This document shows positions 1 through 7,342 of a stretch of 17,765 nucleotides of DNA, piece by piece. The DNA is taken from contig DAOVJL010000003.1 in assembly GCA_030673275.1 (NCBI GenBank), forward strand, positions 1 to 17,765. The letters are read 5' to 3'. The translations under genes were made by a program, and so were the position numbers. The DNA is from Sulfurimonas sp. GTDB taxonomy: Bacteria; Campylobacterota; Campylobacteria; Campylobacterales; Sulfurimonadaceae. Positions within the stretch are counted from its first letter, which is position 1, and each line of letters begins with the position of its first letter. The notes under the pieces are model-generated. The model saw nothing but the letters and a program-made list of their open reading frames with translations. It was not told the origin of the DNA and did not search any database.

Positions 1-219
1 GATTTACAATGGCTTGAAGATGAGCTTTATGATGTAAATCAAGATGAAGTCAATCTTAACTGGAATAAACAACGTAAATGTGTTGAACATCAGTTTTCAG
101 ATGATTGGGAAGTTGAATACTGCGTTTTAGAGCATTGGGCTAGTCATGTTGGTGCACAATTTAATATGACGGAAAGCACAAATAAAGATGGATACTATTC
201 TGCTTTTATTTATAGATAA
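1..219 (+). CDS. Hypothetical protein, 3' end only
   Basis: Frame 1 is open from the first base to a TAA at 217-219, giving 72 residues whose start lies outside the window. The peptide begins DLQWLEDELYDVNQDE and ends GYYSAFIYR. It is acidic and rich in Trp and aromatic residues, and has no signal peptide, membrane segment or motif that I recognise. It converges on the minus-strand mogA gene, with a small inverted repeat between them. No function is assigned; confidence refers to it being a real coding 3' end. Confidence 0.6.
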   Translation, partial: DLQWLEDELYDVNQDEVNLNWNKQRKCVEHQFSDDWEVEYCVLEHWASHVGAQFNMTESTNKDGYYSAFIYR

Positions 220-241
220 CTCTCTTATATAAAGAGAGTTA
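217..241. terminator. Inverted repeat between convergent genes, possible bidirectional terminator
   Basis: Bases 217-226 (taactctctt) are the exact reverse complement of 232-241, giving a 10-bp stem around a 5-base loop. It begins at the stop codon of the + strand partial gene and lies 5 bases past the stop of mogA. Neither side is followed by a proper T run, so termination is inferred from the stem and the convergent placement only. Confidence 0.45.
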
Positions 242-245
242 AACG

Positions 246-779
246 TTATTTGGCTTTTGGTCTAAAGGCTTTGATAACCTCTTCATTAGTCTCTATAAAT
301 GGGCCTTCAATTAGGTCTATACAGTATGGAACTGCTGGAAATACTGCATCTAAACACTCACGGATTGACTTTGGCTTACCAGGTAGATTTATAATCAAAC
401 TCTTACCTCTAATTCCAGCAGTTTGACGAGAAAGAATAGCAGTTGGCACATACTGTAAGCTCACTTGACGCATAAGCTCACCAAATCCTGGCATCATCTT
501 CTCACAGACATTTTCAGTTGCCTCAGGAGTAACATCTCTTAAAGCTGGACCTGTTCCACCGGTTGTAACAACTAAACAACACCCCGCCTCATCACAAAGT
601 TCTTTCATAGTACTCTCAAGAATATCCTGTTCATCTGGTATACATCTGTAAACTATCTCAAATTCACTAGTTAAATAATCTTTCATAGTATCTTGAATTG
701 CTACTCCGGATATATCTTCATATATCCCTTTACTTGCTCTGTCACTTGCTGTTATTACGCCTATTTTTATTTCACTCAT
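246..779 (-). CDS. mogA: Molybdopterin adenylyltransferase (MogA/MoaB family)
   Basis: This enzyme adenylylates molybdopterin with MgATP, which prepares it for molybdate insertion in molybdenum cofactor synthesis in the cytoplasm. The 177-residue protein has the single MoCF-binding fold: MSEIKIGVITASDRASKG at the N terminus, the family signature TTGGTGPALRDVTPEAT at residues 72-88, and NLPGKPKSI at 131-139. The length is normal for stand-alone MogA. The ATG is preceded by AAAGGGAT at good ribosome-binding distance. An AT-rich TATAAAAT on the minus strand (complement of 800-807) could be its -10 box. It is separated by 287 bases of structured non-coding DNA from the upstream bioV gene, so it probably has its own promoter. 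The related MoaB subfamily cannot be fully excluded. Confidence 0.93.
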   Translation of the reverse strand: MSEIKIGVITASDRASKGIYEDISGVAIQDTMKDYLTSEFEIVYRCIPDEQDILESTMKELCDEAGCCLVVTTGGTGPALRDVTPEATENVCEKMMPGFGELMRQVSLQYVPTAILSRQTAGIRGKSLIINLPGKPKSIRECLDAVFPAVPYCIDLIEGPFIETNEEVIKAFRPKAK

Positions 780-899
780 ATTCTTATCCCTTTAATTTTA
801 TTTTATAAAATGAAAGGAAACCCTCTCATTAATTTATTACAGTATTGGAAGTAATTCCACTACTTACACTATCGTTTGGATTCCTTCAGCAGGAAGCTC

Positions 900-915
900 A
901 TGACACTAGTGTCAT
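900..915. repeat. 16-bp perfect palindrome
   Basis: ATGACACTAGTGTCAT equals its own reverse complement. As DNA it could be a dimeric repressor operator. As RNA it makes a 6-bp stem with a CTAG loop. It abuts base 916, the 3' arm of the enclosing 863-871/916-924 stem, which suggests it is part of the larger RNA fold. Confidence 0.6.
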
Positions 916-959
916 TAGTATAAGTTTTATTAGTTTACTGAGTAGATTTTTTAACGGTT

Positions 960-1001
960 CTAAAAATTATTAAAAATTCAAGGATGAATTTTGATTTTTA
1001 G
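960..1001 (+). other. Long hairpin with apical AGGA loop (CsrA-type element 1)
   Basis: The outer arms 960-967 (CTAAAAAT) and 994-1001 (ATTTTTAG) pair perfectly. The inner arms 973-980 (AAAATTCA) and 985-992 (TGAATTTT) also pair perfectly. The apical tetraloop is AGGA at 981-984, closed by CA/TG. The loop context CAAGGATG matches the core of the CsrA SELEX consensus. On the minus strand the same stem is followed by AT-rich sequence and could act as a weak terminator for the bioV operon. Confidence 0.5.
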
Positions 1002-1002
1002 C

Positions 1003-1033
1003 CTCGGAGAAACTACAAGGATGTAGTTTTGAG
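1003..1033 (+). other. Hairpin with apical AGGA loop (CsrA-type element 2)
   Basis: The arms 1010-1017 (AAACTACA) and 1022-1029 (TGTAGTTT) form an 8-bp stem around the AGGA loop at 1018-1021. A second stem, 1003-1005/1031-1033 (CTC/GAG), leaves a further GGA (1006-1008) in an internal bulge. CTACAAGGATGT matches 11 of 12 positions of the CsrA consensus RUACARGGAUGU. The loop lies 37 bases from that of element 1. Confidence 0.5.
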
Positions 1034-1066
1034 AATGAGTTAATAAATTTACTTAGTAAACGTCAA

Positions 1067-1588
1067 TCACCTTACTTGTAAAAAATGATTTGCATCTTTA
1101 ATATATGTAACAGTAGCTACATGTAAAAAGAATTCTCTAGCAGACTCAACATCTATAATCTTATCTTCACTACCAAGATAAACCTCAATTTTAATACCTT
1201 TTTTTGCTAAAGACTTAAGTTCTTCTATGTCCCATTCATAATTAAGCAACTCTTCTAATTCATCGACATTAGTCTCATAATGCTCAATATTTTTTTTACT
1301 ATATGGAGAAAAACACAAATCTAAAAAATCTTTCAGATACTTGTTTTTATCTTTTCTATATCCAATTAACTGAAGCTTTTTGAATTTAGCACCTTTAGTC
1401 TGAAAAAAAGCAGGAGAAAAAAGTTGTAAAGTATCTACTCTTGCACCAGACAGTAACTGTTCTTTGGCATATTCAAATGCCCCAAGAGCACCGTAACTAA
1501 ATCCACAAACGTTATAATCCGTATAGTTTATATACTCATCAAAAAGTGTCTGCTCATTTTTTAAAGAAAAACCACTCTTAAATATCAT
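1067..1588 (-). CDS. bioV: Pimeloyl-ACP methyl ester esterase (BioV type)
   Basis: BioV is the Campylobacterota counterpart of BioH. It removes the methyl group from pimeloyl-ACP methyl ester and ends the pimelate stage of biotin synthesis. The 173-residue length fits the short BioV family (about 170). Visible features are the N-terminal FKSGFSLKNEQTLFDEY block, the nucleophile elbow GFSYG with Ser31, a probable acid Asp142 in GSEDKIID, and His168 in KDANHFLQ near the C terminus. This order matches the H. pylori BioV sequence as I remember it. Its ATG overlaps the 3' end of the FtsH-like gene by 11 bases, so translation is probably coupled. It is the last gene of the block before the structured gap. 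A generic small alpha/beta hydrolase is the alternative. Confidence 0.82.
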   Translation of the reverse strand: MIFKSGFSLKNEQTLFDEYINYTDYNVCGFSYGALGAFEYAKEQLLSGARVDTLQLFSPAFFQTKGAKFKKLQLIGYRKDKNKYLKDFLDLCFSPYSKKNIEHYETNVDELEELLNYEWDIEELKSLAKKGIKIEVYLGSEDKIIDVESAREFFLHVATVTYIKDANHFLQVR

Positions 1589-3218
1589 CTATTAACTTTT
1601 TAACATCTTCTTTAGTGATACTTTCTCTCTCAAATAGAACAGCCTCTACGCTATTCATAACTTCAGGCAAAGAATCTAAAAGTTGTTTAGTTTCTTCATA
1701 CAGTCTCTTCATAAGAACTTCTTGTTCTGACTCATTAGATATCAAAAATGAACCCATTCCATACTCTTTGAGCATCTTATCTACTAACACTTTTGCTTCA
1801 TCTAAATCAACTTTAGCACTACTTGCATGTTCATTGTACTTAATATCACATGCGACCATACCTGCTAAAAACATTTTAACTCTTGATTCTAGCTCATGCT
1901 TAATAAGCGGTTCATCTGTGGACGGAGTAAGTTTTTCATTTGAAAGAAGAAGTTTCTCAAATGGCAGATCAAAATATGTTGCACATATAGCTTTAGCAGC
2001 TTGATAAGTCACATGATACTCTTTTTGTTTTTCACTTAACATCTGAAGTTTTTTCTTTCCAAACATTACCTTATCTTTTACTTGATGGAAATGTTCTATT
2101 GTAACTTGAAAATCATGTTGTCTTATTGCAAGAAGAGATGCCTCATTTACAAGTGCTGCCAGTGAAGCACCATTAAATCCTACTGTCATATTTGCAACTG
2201 CCTTTACATCTAACTCATGAGGAACTTTATCTAGATACTTGACTAAAATTGATTCTCGCTCTCTTTTTGTTGGAAGTTCAACAAAAACTCTTCTGTCAAA
2301 TCGTCCAGCCCTAAGAAGTGCTGAGTCTAAAACATCTATTTTATTTGTTGCAGCTATAACTATAACTCCACTGGAACCTTCAAAACCATCCATCTCAGTT
2401 AATAGTTGATTTAGGGTAGCTTCTCTCTCATCATTTCTCTGTCCATCTCTTTTTTTACCAACAGCATCTATCTCATCGATAAAAATAATTGAAGGAGAAT
2501 TGTTTTTAGCAGCCTGAAAAAGATCGTGTACTCTTTTTGCACCCATACCTACATATATCTGAACAAATGAAGCACCACTTTGATAATAAAACGGAACACC
2601 TGCCTCATGTGCCACAGCTTTTGCTATCATAGTTTTACCAACACCGGGAGGACCTACTAAAAGTACACCTCTTGGCATTCTTGCACCAAAACTTTTGTAG
2701 CGTTTTGGTTTTTTCATAAAGTCTATAATCTCTTCAAGCTCAATTTTAACATCACTTATTCCACCGATATCGCTAAAAGTAACATCACTTTTTATAGACT
2801 CAATTGGTGATTGTTCTTCTAAGGAGCCAAATATATTATTATTGGTATTTTTATTTTTAGCAATAGCATCTTTTTTTTGATACCATCTAAAAAGAAGACT
2901 TCCCCCACCAAGAAGCAGAACTAAAAACAGAAGATATACAACAAAACTTGAGCCACTTCTTACTTCCACTTCATAATCTAAAAACATCTCCGGTGTGACC
3001 TGTGAAGATGCTATTTTATAAACATCTTTATCTGTTTTAAGATAAATATACTCATCTGAAGCGATTACACTTTTTACTGAATGATTTTTTAATATGGTTT
3101 TTGCATTATTAAGGGTTATTGAATTTGCATTGTCTCTTAATATTGCAAATAAAACTAATATAATTACTAAAAAAGCTGATGCATAAAGTACTACTCTATT
3201 TGACCTATACTTTGCCAT
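1578..3218 (-). CDS. FtsH-like membrane AAA+ ATPase lacking the HExxH protease site
   Basis: The 546-residue protein has FtsH architecture: TM1 (about 9-28), a small periplasmic domain, TM2 (about 91-110), and a cytoplasmic AAA+ domain. That domain has Walker A GPPGVGKT (189-196), pore motif YVGMGA (222-227), Walker B IIFIDEID (244-251) and the second region of homology up to GRFDRR (305-310). The C-terminal peptidase-like domain is present, but the zinc-binding HEAGH is replaced by QAAKA (406-410). The distal Asp region (KVDLDEAK, about 469-476) is kept. It should therefore hydrolyse ATP and unfold or remodel membrane proteins without cutting them; this is inference. It is shorter than canonical FtsH (about 630-650). 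Its ATG overlaps mtaB by 14 bases and is preceded by GAGGAG. A paralogue at the same position is known to me in H. pylori and C. jejuni, which also have a canonical FtsH elsewhere. Confidence 0.9.
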   Translation of the reverse strand: MAKYRSNRVVLYASAFLVIILVLFAILRDNANSITLNNAKTILKNHSVKSVIASDEYIYLKTDKDVYKIASSQVTPEMFLDYEVEVRSGSSFVVYLLFLVLLLGGGSLLFRWYQKKDAIAKNKNTNNNIFGSLEEQSPIESIKSDVTFSDIGGISDVKIELEEIIDFMKKPKRYKSFGARMPRGVLLVGPPGVGKTMIAKAVAHEAGVPFYYQSGASFVQIYVGMGAKRVHDLFQAAKNNSPSIIFIDEIDAVGKKRDGQRNDEREATLNQLLTEMDGFEGSSGVIVIAATNKIDVLDSALLRAGRFDRRVFVELPTKRERESILVKYLDKVPHELDVKAVANMTVGFNGASLAALVNEASLLAIRQHDFQVTIEHFHQVKDKVMFGKKKLQMLSEKQKEYHVTYQAAKAICATYFDLPFEKLLLSNEKLTPSTDEPLIKHELESRVKMFLAGMVACDIKYNEHASSAKVDLDEAKVLVDKMLKEYGMGSFLISNESEQEVLMKRLYEETKQLLDSLPEVMNSVEAVLFERESITKEDVKKLIDDI

Positions 3219-4452
3219 AGTTAGACTCCTCTTTTGCTGTGTAATTTTGTATATTTATCCAATTTCCTAGCAAATCTTCACTAGAATCAATCAAAATTTT
3301 ATTAAAGTGTTGGTCATACCCGACATACAGACCATCTTTTTCACTCTCTACTAGAACATCTAAATTACCGCCAAAAGCTTTTCTAAACTCAAAATTTTTC
3401 GATTTAACTATAGCTTCAAGCTCATGCAATCTCTCTTTTGCTAATTTACCATTTACTTCCGGTTTCATTATCGCAGATGGTGTACCATCTCTTTTTGAAT
3501 ATGTAAACGCATGCAGGTGTGTTAATGGCAACTCTTTAACATTTTTCATAGCTTCATCCCAAAGTTCTTGGCTCTCACCTGGATGACCTGTTATAAAATC
3601 GGTACCAATTGCAAAACCTTTATCTGCTAACAATTCAAACAGTTCCCTATCTTGCTTATATACATTTCGTCTGTTCATATGTTTAAGCATTTGAGGCGAT
3701 GTATGCTGAAGTGCAATATGTAAATGTCGCTCCAACCAAGGCTCTGCTAGTATCTCTTTAAACTCATCAGATATCTGAATTGGCTCAACGCTGCCAAGTC
3801 TTATACGTCTAACCCCTCTTATTTGAGAAATACGCTTCATAAGTGAAGCTATAGAACTATCTGTTTTTTGCCCATAACTTCCAACATTTGTACCGGTTAA
3901 GATAAATTCACCAAATCCATTAAGCGCCAATTTTGTGATCTGCTCTAGGATTCTTTCTTCATCCATACTTCTGGCATCACCGCGAACAAACGGGATAATA
4001 CAGTAAGAACAACGAAAATCGCAACCCTCTTGAATCTTTATAAATGCCCTACTCTTACCGACAAAATCATCAACAACTGCCTCGTCAATATAGTTTAGAT
4101 CACCAGGTTCATAAAAAGGTTTTTCTCGTGAAAGCATTGTATCAATACGAAGTTTTTCACTTTGACCAAACACACCGGCAACTCTGCCCTGTTCTAGCAG
4201 CTTTTCACCTTTTGTATGTGCTCCACAACCTGTTAAAAATACTTTAGCATCACCTATCTTTTCTACGTGTGAAAGGTATGAGCGCACATGAGAATCGGCA
4301 CCATTAGTTACTGTACAAGAGTTTACAACAACTACATCAGCCTCACTCTCATTCTCTGTAACATCATAATCTTGCGTTGCGCTCATCATGACTTGAGAGT
4401 CGTAAAGGTTTGTTCTGCAACCAAAAGTCTTAAAGTACACTTTTTGTTTCAC
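3205..4452 (-). CDS. mtaB: tRNA N6-threonylcarbamoyladenosine methylthiotransferase MtaB
   Basis: MtaB converts t6A37 to ms2t6A37 in ANN-decoding tRNAs, using two 4Fe-4S clusters and SAM. With the GTG at 4452 the protein has 415 residues. The N-terminal MTTase cluster ligands are Cys12 (TFGCRTN), Cys46 (VNSCTV) and Cys76 (TGCGA). The radical-SAM CxxxCxxC is CDFRCSYC (Cys144, 148, 151), and a TRAM-like domain ends the protein. The FKTFGCRTN N terminus fits the MtaB branch better than MiaB or RimO. I chose this start because AGAAGGAG sits 8 bases upstream and the family begins near KVYFKTFGC. An upstream in-frame GTG at 4485 has its own AGAGGAA and would add 11 residues. The gene follows the MscS gene by about 130 bases and overlaps the FtsH-like gene by 14. 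Confidence 0.9.
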   Translation of the reverse strand: MKQKVYFKTFGCRTNLYDSQVMMSATQDYDVTENESEADVVVVNSCTVTNGADSHVRSYLSHVEKIGDAKVFLTGCGAHTKGEKLLEQGRVAGVFGQSEKLRIDTMLSREKPFYEPGDLNYIDEAVVDDFVGKSRAFIKIQEGCDFRCSYCIIPFVRGDARSMDEERILEQITKLALNGFGEFILTGTNVGSYGQKTDSSIASLMKRISQIRGVRRIRLGSVEPIQISDEFKEILAEPWLERHLHIALQHTSPQMLKHMNRRNVYKQDRELFELLADKGFAIGTDFITGHPGESQELWDEAMKNVKELPLTHLHAFTYSKRDGTPSAIMKPEVNGKLAKERLHELEAIVKSKNFEFRKAFGGNLDVLVESEKDGLYVGYDQHFNKILIDSSEDLLGNWINIQNYTAKEESNYGKV

Positions 4453-4582
4453 TATAAAATCTCCTTCTTCGCGAACAAAGTCCACAAAGAATTCCTCTCA
4501 CTTTTGTCTAAAGACTTATGCAGAGAAATCACTAAATGATTTCCTGTAAAGCTAGCCCTTTGGGCAGAGATAAAAAACTTCA
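4453..4582 (-). other. Hairpin-rich leader between the MscS gene and mtaB
   Basis: This 130-base gap within the minus-strand series carries three inverted repeats. GAAATCA (4525-4531) pairs perfectly with 4537-4543 around a 5-base loop. GCCC (4555-4558) pairs with GGGC (4562-4565). GTCT (4506-4509) pairs with AGAC (4512-4515). None is followed by a convincing T run on the minus strand. The region may be a structured leader or an mRNA processing site for mtaB; its function is not established. Confidence 0.35.
4460..4468 (-). promoter_or_regulatory. Ribosome binding site deciding the mtaB start
   Basis: The complement reads AGAAGGAG followed by ATTTTATA and then GTG. This is a near-ideal Shine-Dalgarno at 8-base spacing for the GTG at 4452, and it supports that start over the in-frame GTG at 4485. 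Confidence 0.65.
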
Positions 4583-6217
4583 TTAAACTACTTCTTCATC
4601 AGTTGCAAATGGCGGTTTTCTTTTAGCAGATTCTTCCATATGTAACATTTGAGTAGGGTATGCAATCGTGATGTCTTCTTCTGCCATAAAGGCATCTACA
4701 ATCTCAGTTGATATAACGCTTCTAAGGGTAAGTGTAGCATAAGCGTTTGTCAAATACCACGCATCACCAGATATACCGTTAGGTTCTATAAAAGAGAATA
4801 CTCTAGGTTCAACATTAGTATTTTTAAGACTGTAGTTATTTCTCAATTTATTTAGTTGCTTTCTTGTAATATCAGTATAACCTTTTGAGAATTTTTTAGT
4901 AATCTCTTTAGCTATATGAATCGCTTTTTTATGGTTTGAATCGTATGTAATAGTGACATGTACTCCATCCCAAACAGTTTTTAGTGAAGAGTGCGTGTAA
5001 TTTGCTATCATTCTTGTAAACACATAATTATTTGGAACAAATATAATTCTACCCGCACGTCTATTTTGCAGAATAGATGTCAAAGTAATATCCTCTAAAA
5101 TCGTCATACGAAGCAGTGATATATCCATAACATCTCCCACATACTTCATACCATCCATATCAACACGAATTCTATCACCTACATGTATACTACCGCCAAA
5201 AATAATAACTAGCCAGCCAAGGATACTCATAAACCAATCTTTCATGGCAATTGCGATACCGGCTGATGCAAACCCGAGTATGGTTACTAAATAGCTTACA
5301 TTTTCAATGTAATTAAAAAATAGAATTAAAATGATAAGAATAAAGTTGGCAAAAGTGATAACCTTATTTGCCATATAAAATCGTTCATGGTCAGTAATAT
5401 ACTTTTTAACAACTAGTTTAAGTAGAAAAAATATAATAAAGACTACTAAGATAATTACACCTATCTTAGCTATTTTCATAATTTGAGTATTCACATCCTT
5501 ATTAATATTTATCTTGGTAATATCCAATCTTTTTTGATAAACATCTACTGTTACGCTCATTGTATCTAAGGCACTTTCAAACCTCTCTAGCTGTTTTGCT
5601 TTTTTTTGGGCTTGAAGATTATATTCTTTCTTGGTATCCACTGCTTCTATCTCTTTATAAATTCGTCCCTCTGCTCTTAAAAGGGATATTAAAGAAGCTA
5701 ACTCATCTTTCTTTAAAATATAATCACTATAACCTTTATTTAGTGTTTTAATAAGAGAAATACCTGTAAAAATATCAAATGGATTTGTAATAGCAGGAAT
5801 CTCTTCAATATTTGGAGGAGTTAAAAGATTTGCAAAAGGTGAACTATCTTTTTTCTTAAGCTTTTCTATTTGTGATGCTAAAATTTTCTCTCTTGATATA
5901 AGTGCATTTAATTCATCTCTTTGAGTTAAAGATTTTTTTCTTTTTTTCTGAAGATAATTTATTCTTTTTTTAATTTTCTCAAGAGACTCTCTAACATCAA
6001 GTGATGTAAGGTAAGATGCATAACTATTCATCCAAACACTGTTTTTATTAGCTATCTTATCTTCAATCTCTTCCAAATCAGCAACAGATTCAGCAATCTT
6101 CTCTTTTTTAATATCTTCTTGCTCAAGCTCTATACGAACTAAATCCTGCTTATCTTTAATACTATTTGCTGCCATTAAAGATGAAACAAGCAGTAAAAAA
6201 AGAACTATATTTTTCAT
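4583..6217 (-). CDS. MscS-family mechanosensitive channel with a long N-terminal coiled-coil domain
   Basis: This is a predicted inner-membrane small-conductance mechanosensitive channel, which would release solutes on hypo-osmotic shock. The 544-residue protein starts with a signal peptide (MKNIVLFLLLVSSLMAA), followed by about 230 periplasmic residues rich in Lys/Glu heptads (coiled coil, about 25-125 and 165-245). Membrane segments follow at about 251-270, 284-302 and 307-325. The MscS core includes the pore-helix region GFASAGIAIAMKDW and the beta domain GDRIRVD...YVGDVMDISLL, IIFVPN and IANYTH. It is roughly twice the size of E. coli MscS, owing to the N-terminal domain. The start codon overlaps the aroB stop by 4 bases (ATGA), which indicates coupling. 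Confidence 0.88.
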   Translation of the reverse strand: MKNIVLFLLLVSSLMAANSIKDKQDLVRIELEQEDIKKEKIAESVADLEEIEDKIANKNSVWMNSYASYLTSLDVRESLEKIKKRINYLQKKRKKSLTQRDELNALISREKILASQIEKLKKKDSSPFANLLTPPNIEEIPAITNPFDIFTGISLIKTLNKGYSDYILKKDELASLISLLRAEGRIYKEIEAVDTKKEYNLQAQKKAKQLERFESALDTMSVTVDVYQKRLDITKININKDVNTQIMKIAKIGVIILVVFIIFFLLKLVVKKYITDHERFYMANKVITFANFILIILILFFNYIENVSYLVTILGFASAGIAIAMKDWFMSILGWLVIIFGGSIHVGDRIRVDMDGMKYVGDVMDISLLRMTILEDITLTSILQNRRAGRIIFVPNNYVFTRMIANYTHSSLKTVWDGVHVTITYDSNHKKAIHIAKEITKKFSKGYTDITRKQLNKLRNNYSLKNTNVEPRVFSFIEPNGISGDAWYLTNAYATLTLRSVISTEIVDAFMAEEDITIAYPTQMLHMEESAKRKPPFATDEEVV

Positions 6218-7266
6218 TTAGACTCTCCAAACTTATTTAATACACACATAACTGTTCCCACATCAACTTTATCTGTAATGGTAACATCACCGATACCAAT
6301 CGGAATAATAAATGTTATAGATGAATCTGAACTTTTTTTATCTAAAAAAAATGCTTCATAAAACTTTTTAGAGTTTTCAATATGATAAGTAATCGGCAAA
6401 TTATACTTTTGTAAAAGTGCCTTTACTCTTGCAGCTTCTTTTTCACTCATTAAATTCATCTTTATAGCTGTTTCATTAGCCATAATCATTCCAATTGCTA
6501 CAGCTTCACCATGAAGAAACTCTTTGTAGTTAGTCTCATTCTCTATAACATGACCAAAAGTATGCCCATAGTTAAGAGCAGCTCGTATACCGTGCTCTTT
6601 TTCATCTTTAGCTACTACATCTGCTTTAGTTTGTACAGCTTGTTTTATCGCTTCTTGAAGCACATCCGGATTATTCAAATCAGCACTCTCCAAAAATTCA
6701 AAAAAATCTTTATTAAATGTTACTGCCATTTTTACTATCTCAGCAACACCGGCACTAAATTCCCTTGAAGGCAGAGTAGTTAAAAAATATGGGTCTATAT
6801 ATACAGCACGAGGCTGATGAAATGCACCTACAAGATTCTTTCCATACTTATTGTTCATACCAGTTTTTCCACCGACACTGGCATCAACCTGAGAAAGGAG
6901 TGTTGTAGGAATCTGTATAAAATCAATGCCTCTTTGGTAGATACTTGCAGCAAATCCTGTCATATCTCCAATAACACCACCGCCAAAAGCAATAAGCATA
7001 GATTTACGATTAAAACGATTTTCAAACATCGACTCCAAGATTGTATCAATACTCTCTTGGTTTTTATACTCTTCACCATCTTTTAGAGTTATTACATGTA
7101 GCTCTTTAGCAGAGATTTTTGTAAAAAGATATTCCAAATGTAATTTAGATACAGTTGAATTAGTAACAATGGCTACTTTTGTATCAAAATGAAGTTTGGG
7201 AAGAGTGTCTATCGTTATATCGTATGAGTTATCTACAACTTTTTTAAGAGCTATGTTTACTTGCAT
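6214..7266 (-). CDS. aroB: 3-dehydroquinate synthase
   Basis: AroB converts DAHP to 3-dehydroquinate, the second step of the shikimate pathway, with NAD and a divalent metal in the cytoplasm. The 350-residue length is typical. Visible motifs are GGGVIGDMTGFAAS from residue 95, IPTTLLSQVDASVGGKTG (119-136), NLVGAFHQP (144-152), a metal-ligand Glu176 in AEIVKM, His235 in NYGHTFGH and His252 in LHGEAVAIG. All expected active-site blocks are present. It follows the TrkA-domain gene by 76 bases of AT-rich DNA; that gap carries a minus-strand TATTATATAAAT that could be a weak promoter. It overlaps the MscS gene downstream. Confidence 0.97.
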   Translation of the reverse strand: MQVNIALKKVVDNSYDITIDTLPKLHFDTKVAIVTNSTVSKLHLEYLFTKISAKELHVITLKDGEEYKNQESIDTILESMFENRFNRKSMLIAFGGGVIGDMTGFAASIYQRGIDFIQIPTTLLSQVDASVGGKTGMNNKYGKNLVGAFHQPRAVYIDPYFLTTLPSREFSAGVAEIVKMAVTFNKDFFEFLESADLNNPDVLQEAIKQAVQTKADVVAKDEKEHGIRAALNYGHTFGHVIENETNYKEFLHGEAVAIGMIMANETAIKMNLMSEKEAARVKALLQKYNLPITYHIENSKKFYEAFFLDKKSSDSSITFIIPIGIGDVTITDKVDVGTVMCVLNKFGESK

Positions 7267-7342
7267 TATCAGTCCAAAATTTTAATTAAATTATTATTTA
7301 TATAATACTCAAAAAAGACTAATAAATCGCTAAACGTTGACT

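Larger units (their letters stand above)
780..1066 (+). ncRNA. Candidate structured RNA region with GGA-bearing hairpins
   Basis: This gap holds no credible ORF. It contains a dense set of inverted repeats: a stem at 810-817/822-829 with one mismatch; 841-844+846-850 paired with 855-859+861-864; an outer stem 863-871/916-924 with one mismatch, enclosing hairpins 881-895 and 900-915; a long hairpin 960-1001; a hairpin 1003-1033; and a weak stem 1048-1052/1056-1060. Read on the + strand there are seven GGA triplets between 817 and 1021, two of them in apical AGGA tetraloops. One G-U pair (1009-1030) favours the + strand. A TATAAA at 805-810 could be a -10 box. No clear Rho-independent terminator follows on the + strand, so transcription, strand and ends are all uncertain. 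It could instead be a leader or 3' region on the minus strand, or a dispersed repeat. Confidence 0.4.

Noticed and set aside
810..923. Short + strand reading MKGNPLINLLQYWK followed by stop and a further in-frame stretch, possibly a broken small gene
   Set aside because: Stops interrupt it after 14 codons, no family is recognisable, and the region is better explained by inverted repeats. A peptide reading of structured DNA is probably spurious.
973..992. Rho-independent terminator of the bioV operon on the minus strand
   Set aside because: Kept only as an alternative: the stem is almost all A-T, and the following sequence is T-rich but interrupted, so it would be a weak terminator. The shared AGGA loop with its neighbour is not explained by termination.
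1615..2004. 129-codon + strand ORF opposite the FtsH-like gene
   Set aside because: It lies wholly antisense to a well-supported AAA+ gene and has a serine/leucine-rich composition typical of an antisense shadow.
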